Source: Varanus komodoensis (Eukaryota > Chordata > Lepidosauria > Squamata > Varanidae). From it: a DNA stretch of 64,000 nucleotides. The stretch covers positions 7,839,127 to 7,903,126 of the forward strand of contig NW_025335268.1 of the NCBI RefSeq assembly GCF_004798865.1, given 5' to 3'. The translations under genes were made by a program, and so were the position numbers. The number at the start of each line of letters is the position of its first letter. The first letter of the stretch is position 1. This document shows positions 59,401 to 64,000 of the stretch, one piece after another. The notes under the pieces were generated by a model. The model worked only from the letters and a program-made list of their open reading frames with translations, was not told the DNA's origin and ran no database searches.

Positions 59401-59571
59401 ACTGAAATATACTAGTTTGGATGTTAGCATATTATAGAGCACTACATTTAAAGCCCTAATCCCAAATTGTTTAGGGCTTTAAAGGCCAACATCAACACTG
59501 ATTGCTCCAAGAAATGGACTGGAAGCAGACATTGAATTGGTTGTCTGGATAAGCTGATAACTGTATTAGAA

Positions 59572-59652
59572 CATAGAAACAGAGTGAGGCAGAAGGGGCC
59601 TCCCAGGCCATGTAGCTGACCCCCAGCTCTAGCTGGCTCTGCTCATGACATG
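59572..59652 (-). mobile_element. CR1 3' tail fragment, antisense
   Basis: TAGAACATAGAAACAGAGTG, GGGGCCTCCCAGGCCAT and TGACCCCCAGCTCTAGCTGG: the reverse of the tail at 37216-37316. Confidence 0.7.
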
Positions 59653-60230
59653 CCTTGCACCTGGGCAAGCTGTAACACAATTTCTGCTGGTCTATGACCA
59701 TGTTTCAGTCTCTTCCAGAGCCAAGACAACTTACATTGGTTAAATTATCCCAGTGCCATTAATCAGTTCCTATTTAATCAAAGTGAATTTCATTTGAAAC
59801 AGGCAGATTTAATGCATACAATGTAGAACGCAGTGTGCATAACAGTTAAGGTAAGTTTTCAATTAACACATTTATTTTTCTTTTGAATGACAGTAACAAG
59901 CTTCTGCCATCAAATTATTGCATATAACACAGCTAAAATTGTGTGTGTTTGTACAGAATTCTACAACTCAGGGGCAAGATGTTGTGTTTAATATAGTAAG
60001 AGTTCTCATAGTAAGATTCATTCACAATTAATGAAGATGTTATCTTCTACACGCTACTATCTCCTAAGTAGTTGACCCCAGCTTCAGAGATACTACACAC
60101 AGCTTCTGGGGCCTTCCTCTAGGTACCAACCCCTCAAGAGGCCAAGAGGGTAGCAATTAGAGGGAGGGCCTTTTGGTTTTCTTTGCAATAACCTCCCTGC
60201 TACAGCCCACTTGGTACTAAATTTTCCATC

Positions 60231-60278
60231 TTTTCAGCACTAGGTTAAGACAGCCCTTTTCAGCACTAGGTTAAGACT
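60231..60278. repeat. Tandem 26-bp duplication
   Basis: TTTTCAGCACTAGGTTAAGA plus CAGCCC at 60231-60256, then the first 22 bases again (60257-60278), identical. Confidence 0.9.
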
Positions 60279-61619
60279 AGAAGTTATTGGGAAAAGACGG
60301 ATGCAACAGGACACCATTGCTGAAGCAAATGAGCTAATCACTCACTCTTACATTGTTGTACTTTGCGAACTCCTTGCAGTAGAATGAGCAGGGATTTGCA
60401 TCTCAATGTCCCATCAGAGCATTACTTTAAGAATCCCCATTCTGACCTTGGTCACTCATGTATAACCTAGTTGTGACTAGTGTCTGATGGGGATTCAGAC
60501 CAAAGGCCTCTATTCCAGCATTCTCTTCACACAAAGCTGCCAGTGGAAGGATATATCCACAATTAGGATATGAATGCAGTAGTGTCCTCCTGCTCAGGCA
60601 CAAAACTGATGGACCATGAAACTTTCCATGTAGTGCAGCAGGACACAAAGTGTCAGCCCTATTGTCTGGACTTTGGGGATGTATTTCCTCTTCCTTCAGT
60701 CTTCAGAGTGGCGGCAAAAAGAGGCTGTGGACTCTCTTTGCTTACAGTGACATAACCAAATTACCAAACCAGAATTTGCAATGCTATATTGTTATGATCA
60801 GCACAGGATCCCTGATTGGCTATTGTTAGCTTTCAGAGAAGGAACTGTAATGAAACAATAGCAGATTGACGTGGATGAATAGGAGGAACAGCATGAGCAA
60901 TGCACCCAAAGGTAGATTTGCCTGCAGATATCCCCCCCTCCCCATCCCCCTAATACTGTAGGCACTGGACTAAGTGGATTTTCTTTTCAGAAGTTGGAGA
61001 CAATCAAATTCTCTTAATTTGAAGAGTTTATATTAGCAGTACTTTCAGATTTTTAAGCATATGTGCCTTTTTAAAAACAAATTGTACAGTGATACAAATA
61101 CAAAGAAGATAGTAAAGAGTATTTTAGTTTGGGAAGTAATCATTTGAAAGTTTTATTTCTGCATTTCAATTTGCATCCTATAGGACTGAACTACATTTAA
61201 GACGTCTGTTCTATGAAAGTAGGTACTGCTAACTTTTTATAGAAATTGACCTTCCATTCCTATAGCTATTATGAACAATTTTTTACAATGAATCTTGGAG
61301 CCTGCCTCCATTTCCCCTTAATCAATTTCTTTTTATTCAAAGTTGAAGTGCTTCCTGGAAGTCATTCCAGATATGTTTATAAATATGTGAACCATGTCTG
61401 GTACTGCTGATAAAAGCCAGATGCATGAGACCTATAGTTTTAAACAAAGAAAACCCTAGATATGGATCAGCACCCTCCATTTCTCCTGGGTTTTCTTAAC
61501 TCTAGTGGGAAATGTTTTGTTTGGAACAATTCTTTATCTGTTGTTTGGGTTTTATTGGCACATATTGCACGATGACCCCTGGGTTGACAGTTAAGTACAC
61601 CCATATGTGTGCATGCGCG

Positions 61620-61646
61620 CACACAAACACACACACACACACACAT
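61620..61646. repeat. (CA)n microsatellite
   Basis: About 12 CA units, with GCATGCGCGCACACAAACAC before it. Confidence 0.9.
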
Positions 61647-61944
61647 TTTGCATGCATACCCAGACACACAAACAAATGAAACTTTCCCTCAATTTATCTA
61701 TATTTTTGCCTTTCTTTTTTATCCCATTTTTTCTTTTTTATCCCATACAGATGCTTTACCCCTTATTTGGTGGTAAGTGATCTGGACAGGGATCTATTTT
61801 TGTAAAGCTCTTAGTATATTTTAGGCACAGTACAAATAAATGTGTGAGGTAAAGTGACAGTATTGGTATGTCACTTCCAGGATGACTCTTTGCTTGTGCT
61901 AAACGTTCAATGTGGTTTGTCCTGTAGGGTGGTCTTGTGCAATT

Positions 61945-62085
61945 AATTAATTAATATGCCACCCAAAAGCCAAGGCTTTCTGGCTGGTCTCAACAGCTCA
62001 TTAAAATACTGTATAAAATGCTAAATGTAAAATATTAGGGACAAGACATCTCAACACATGACAATCCTGCTACAAAGGTTATGTA
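61945..62085 (-). mobile_element. L2-type 3' end fragment, antisense
   Basis: TTAATTAATTAATATGCCAC, CCAAAAGCCAAGGCTTTCTG and GCTGGTCTCAACAGCTCATT: the reversed L2-type tail in which GGGCGGT has decayed. Confidence 0.5.
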
Positions 62086-62367
62086 TAGATACTTAAAAGT
62101 ATCGGAGACAAAATGAAACTTTGCTGTTTCTTGTAGGATAAAGTCCATAAGTTAAAAGAGGTTGTCCAGTGTTGCTTTCTGTTACTGGTCTGTTAAATAG
62201 GAGCAGAACTTTTGCAAAGTGGTACCCTGATTTCTTGCCTTTTGAATGAGTATTTTAAAAAAGTATTTTAAAAAAGTAGAATCATATGGGAACAACAGGG
62301 ATATATAAAGTATTTATTTTTAAAACCTTGAAATTGTGGCAATGCTGTTTTCCAGAAGAGGCTACAG

Positions 62368-62702
62368 CAGAGATGGACAATTGGGGGAGGGGTGTCCAGG
62401 GCCCATTTTCATCCCCCTGTCAAGCCCCTTCACAGGCAGTTTCATCGAACTGAACCCCTCGATGGGCTGCACTCTTTCCACCACACTGCTATATTTGGGG
62501 GAAGTGAAGCGTCCTGACTTTTTGTGCCAGACTGCTACAGAAAGCTAAACCAGTTAAATGTAGCTAGAAAACAAGCCAGGTTTGACCGTTTTAGCCTTCT
62601 GCGACCAGTTTGCTGCCAACATTCAGCAGCAAAATTTCCTTCTTTGCCATGGGGGCATTTGGGGGTACATGCAGCTGAAAGCCCACCTGTTGTCCATCCC
62701 TG
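62368..62702. mobile_element. Probable nonautonomous hAT element, 335 bp
   Basis: The left end CAGAGATGGACAAT and right end GTTGTCCATCCCTG are inverted copies of a CAGGGATGGACAAC-type terminus. Flanks GGCTACAG (62360-62367) and GACTGAAG (62703-62710) agree at five of eight bases, so the target duplication is only weakly supported. The interior contains GGGGGAGGGGTG and no transposase. Confidence 0.6.
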
Positions 62703-64000
62703 GACTGAAGAGTAAAGACTGAAGGGTAAACATCTTTCACTAACCTCACAGGCTTTACAGAACAGACAGGACTTGATACGCAGGACTTGGTTACTTGGTT
62801 TCAACTCTAAATAAGCACATCTTTGCAATGGGTAAGCGGTACTGGCATCAGCCAGGGGCTGTGAGAGTCCCTTCTTTTGAACAGTTCTGGATTTATGGGG
62901 ACCAGAGATCCTTTTCTGCTTGCTTTTGTGATAACCCTGCAGTCATTGCTTTTATGAGGCACTGGGGCAGTATGATTTGACTAAAAATTGGAAGAGAATC
63001 AGGATGTAAGTTTCATGAAGTGGCCTTTTATTTTTTTTCCCCCAGAATGGGGTGGGGGGTGGGGGAGAATGGATTATAGCTTTATTGTTAAGAGTTAAAT
63101 CTAGAAAAATCCCTCAGTTGCAAAGTGCTGATTGGTACTTCAGTGAAAGCCTTTCACATACTTTATATCTAGTGCTCTTTCTCTTTCCTGCCTCCTTGCT
63201 GTTGGTAGCTTTTGGTGCATTAGTCTACAAAAAGCAGCCTAAGTGACTAAGACTGTGTAAGTTGCTAACGTATCAGTCCCAGGAGTTATTAGTGCCATGA
63301 AGTCCATTGTTTCAGTCTTCCCATGAGGCAGATCAGAGGTTGTCAGTTAATTGACTAGAAAATTCTTCTGGCCAGAGGAGAAGAACACTGTACACTTCTA
63401 TTTCTTTGACACAATGCAGTTCTGTATTGAAATGGCTCTGGAATAATAATAATAAAATAGTAAAAACAATAATCAAAATAAACCCAGAATAATCATAAAA
63501 CCAGTAACAGTATCAATAAATAAAAATAATAAAATGATGTATGCATTTATGCTGACCTGAACTTCTTTCTAAAAGCTTGAGAACATTCCTTTTTGGCAGA
63601 CTAAGAATGGAGAATTTCATTGCCACTAAAAGCCAGAGCAGTTGTAAGGCAATCACAAATGACCTCTTCATACATGCCTTCATCATGTGGTTTTTTATCA
63701 CCATGCATGATGCATGGGTTGTACACACAGATGGGTTCTCATCATTCTTATTATATATGAAAGCTTTCAGTAAGTCACAGGAGAGGGGTAAATTTCTGAT
63801 GCTGAGGGCCCATAGTTCTTTGGATTAAACCAGATGTCCACATGGGGACTGGATGTGGATTCAGAAACCATAGTTGAACAATAGCATTATTAAGACCAGG
63901 TGGAAAGGTTTGTGGAGGTTTTGAGTTACTCAGAATTCCTTGGGTGGTATTCCACTGTATCATCCCATGACATTGCACTAGCAGAAACTAGATTCTGAAA
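62703..64000. other. Intronic sequence to the window edge, nothing recognised
   Basis: A/T-rich AATAATAAAATA tract at about 63441-63535. No exon of STUM and no nameable repeat. Confidence 0.45.

Larger units (their letters stand above)
59653..61944. other. Intronic sequence, nothing else recognised
   Basis: AT-rich. Apart from the tandem duplication at 60231 and the CA tract at about 61620-61646, no structure recognised. Confidence 0.45.
31262..64000 (+). other. STUM: STUM intron 1 (open to the right edge)
   Basis: Inferred from the donor at 31262 and from not finding the conserved second-exon peptide (FVSAFTVLCGARTDLPD in human) in this stretch on reading. A large first intron is normal for this gene in vertebrates. 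All mobile elements listed from here on are therefore intronic. Confidence 0.7.

Noticed and set aside
61700-61750. Repeated TTTCTTTTTTATCCCAT words
   Set aside because: A simple duplication of about 20 bases in a T-rich region with no sign of function.

Overview
This window is vertebrate nuclear DNA, most likely from a squamate reptile (a lizard). The reasons are the AT-rich intergenic sequence, the absence of long real coding frames, one CpG island with a spliced first exon, and a typical squamate repeat mix: CR1, L2-type, RTE and BovB LINEs, tRNA-derived Sauria-type SINEs, and many short hAT and Tc1/mariner-type DNA transposon copies. The species cannot be named from the sequence. No rRNA, tRNA gene, CRISPR array, bacterial operon, or recognisable retrovirus or LTR element was seen.

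The only host gene I can support is the first coding exon of STUM (protein stum homolog, SPEC3/Stum family) at 31057-31261 on the + strand. It lies in a CpG island (about 30530-31515) with a GC box, a perfect NRF1 site and no upstream ATG in the leader. The exon ends at an AG|GTAAGC donor. The remaining 32.7 kb to the right edge is read as STUM intron 1; no second exon was found. The left 30.5 kb is read as intergenic sequence upstream of STUM.

Left half, 1-30.5 kb: a 5'-truncated CR1 (60-1258); a dispersed repeat core next to a TC tract (1503-1567) that recurs inverted at 44756-44821; an unrecognised 314-codon open frame (7427-8371, minus); a Sauria SINE (10397-10605); a BovB 3' end abutting an RTE 3' end (12158-12890); CR1 and L2 3' ends (14845-15890); a telomere-like tract (17541-17570); two sister nonautonomous hAT elements with 8-bp target duplications (18858-19228 and 24404-24727); a 170-bp direct repeat pair (20832 and 22991); and another short hAT (28849-29101).

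Right half, 31.3-64 kb: SINEs in both orientations, a 3.4-kb hAT transposon with decayed GTF2IRD2/Charlie8-like transposase remnants and a target duplication (38043-41423), RTE and BovB copies (41905-42420 and 46220-46442, the latter with a perfect 12-bp duplication), a Tigger-like MITE (47362-47625), and a Tc1 transposon with an L2-type fragment nested in it (53312-55036). Small foldback repeats carrying a ZNF143-like ACTACANNTCCC motif are scattered across both halves. The window is a gene-poor locus whose structure is mostly layered transposon insertions; several of these can be delimited to the base from their duplications.
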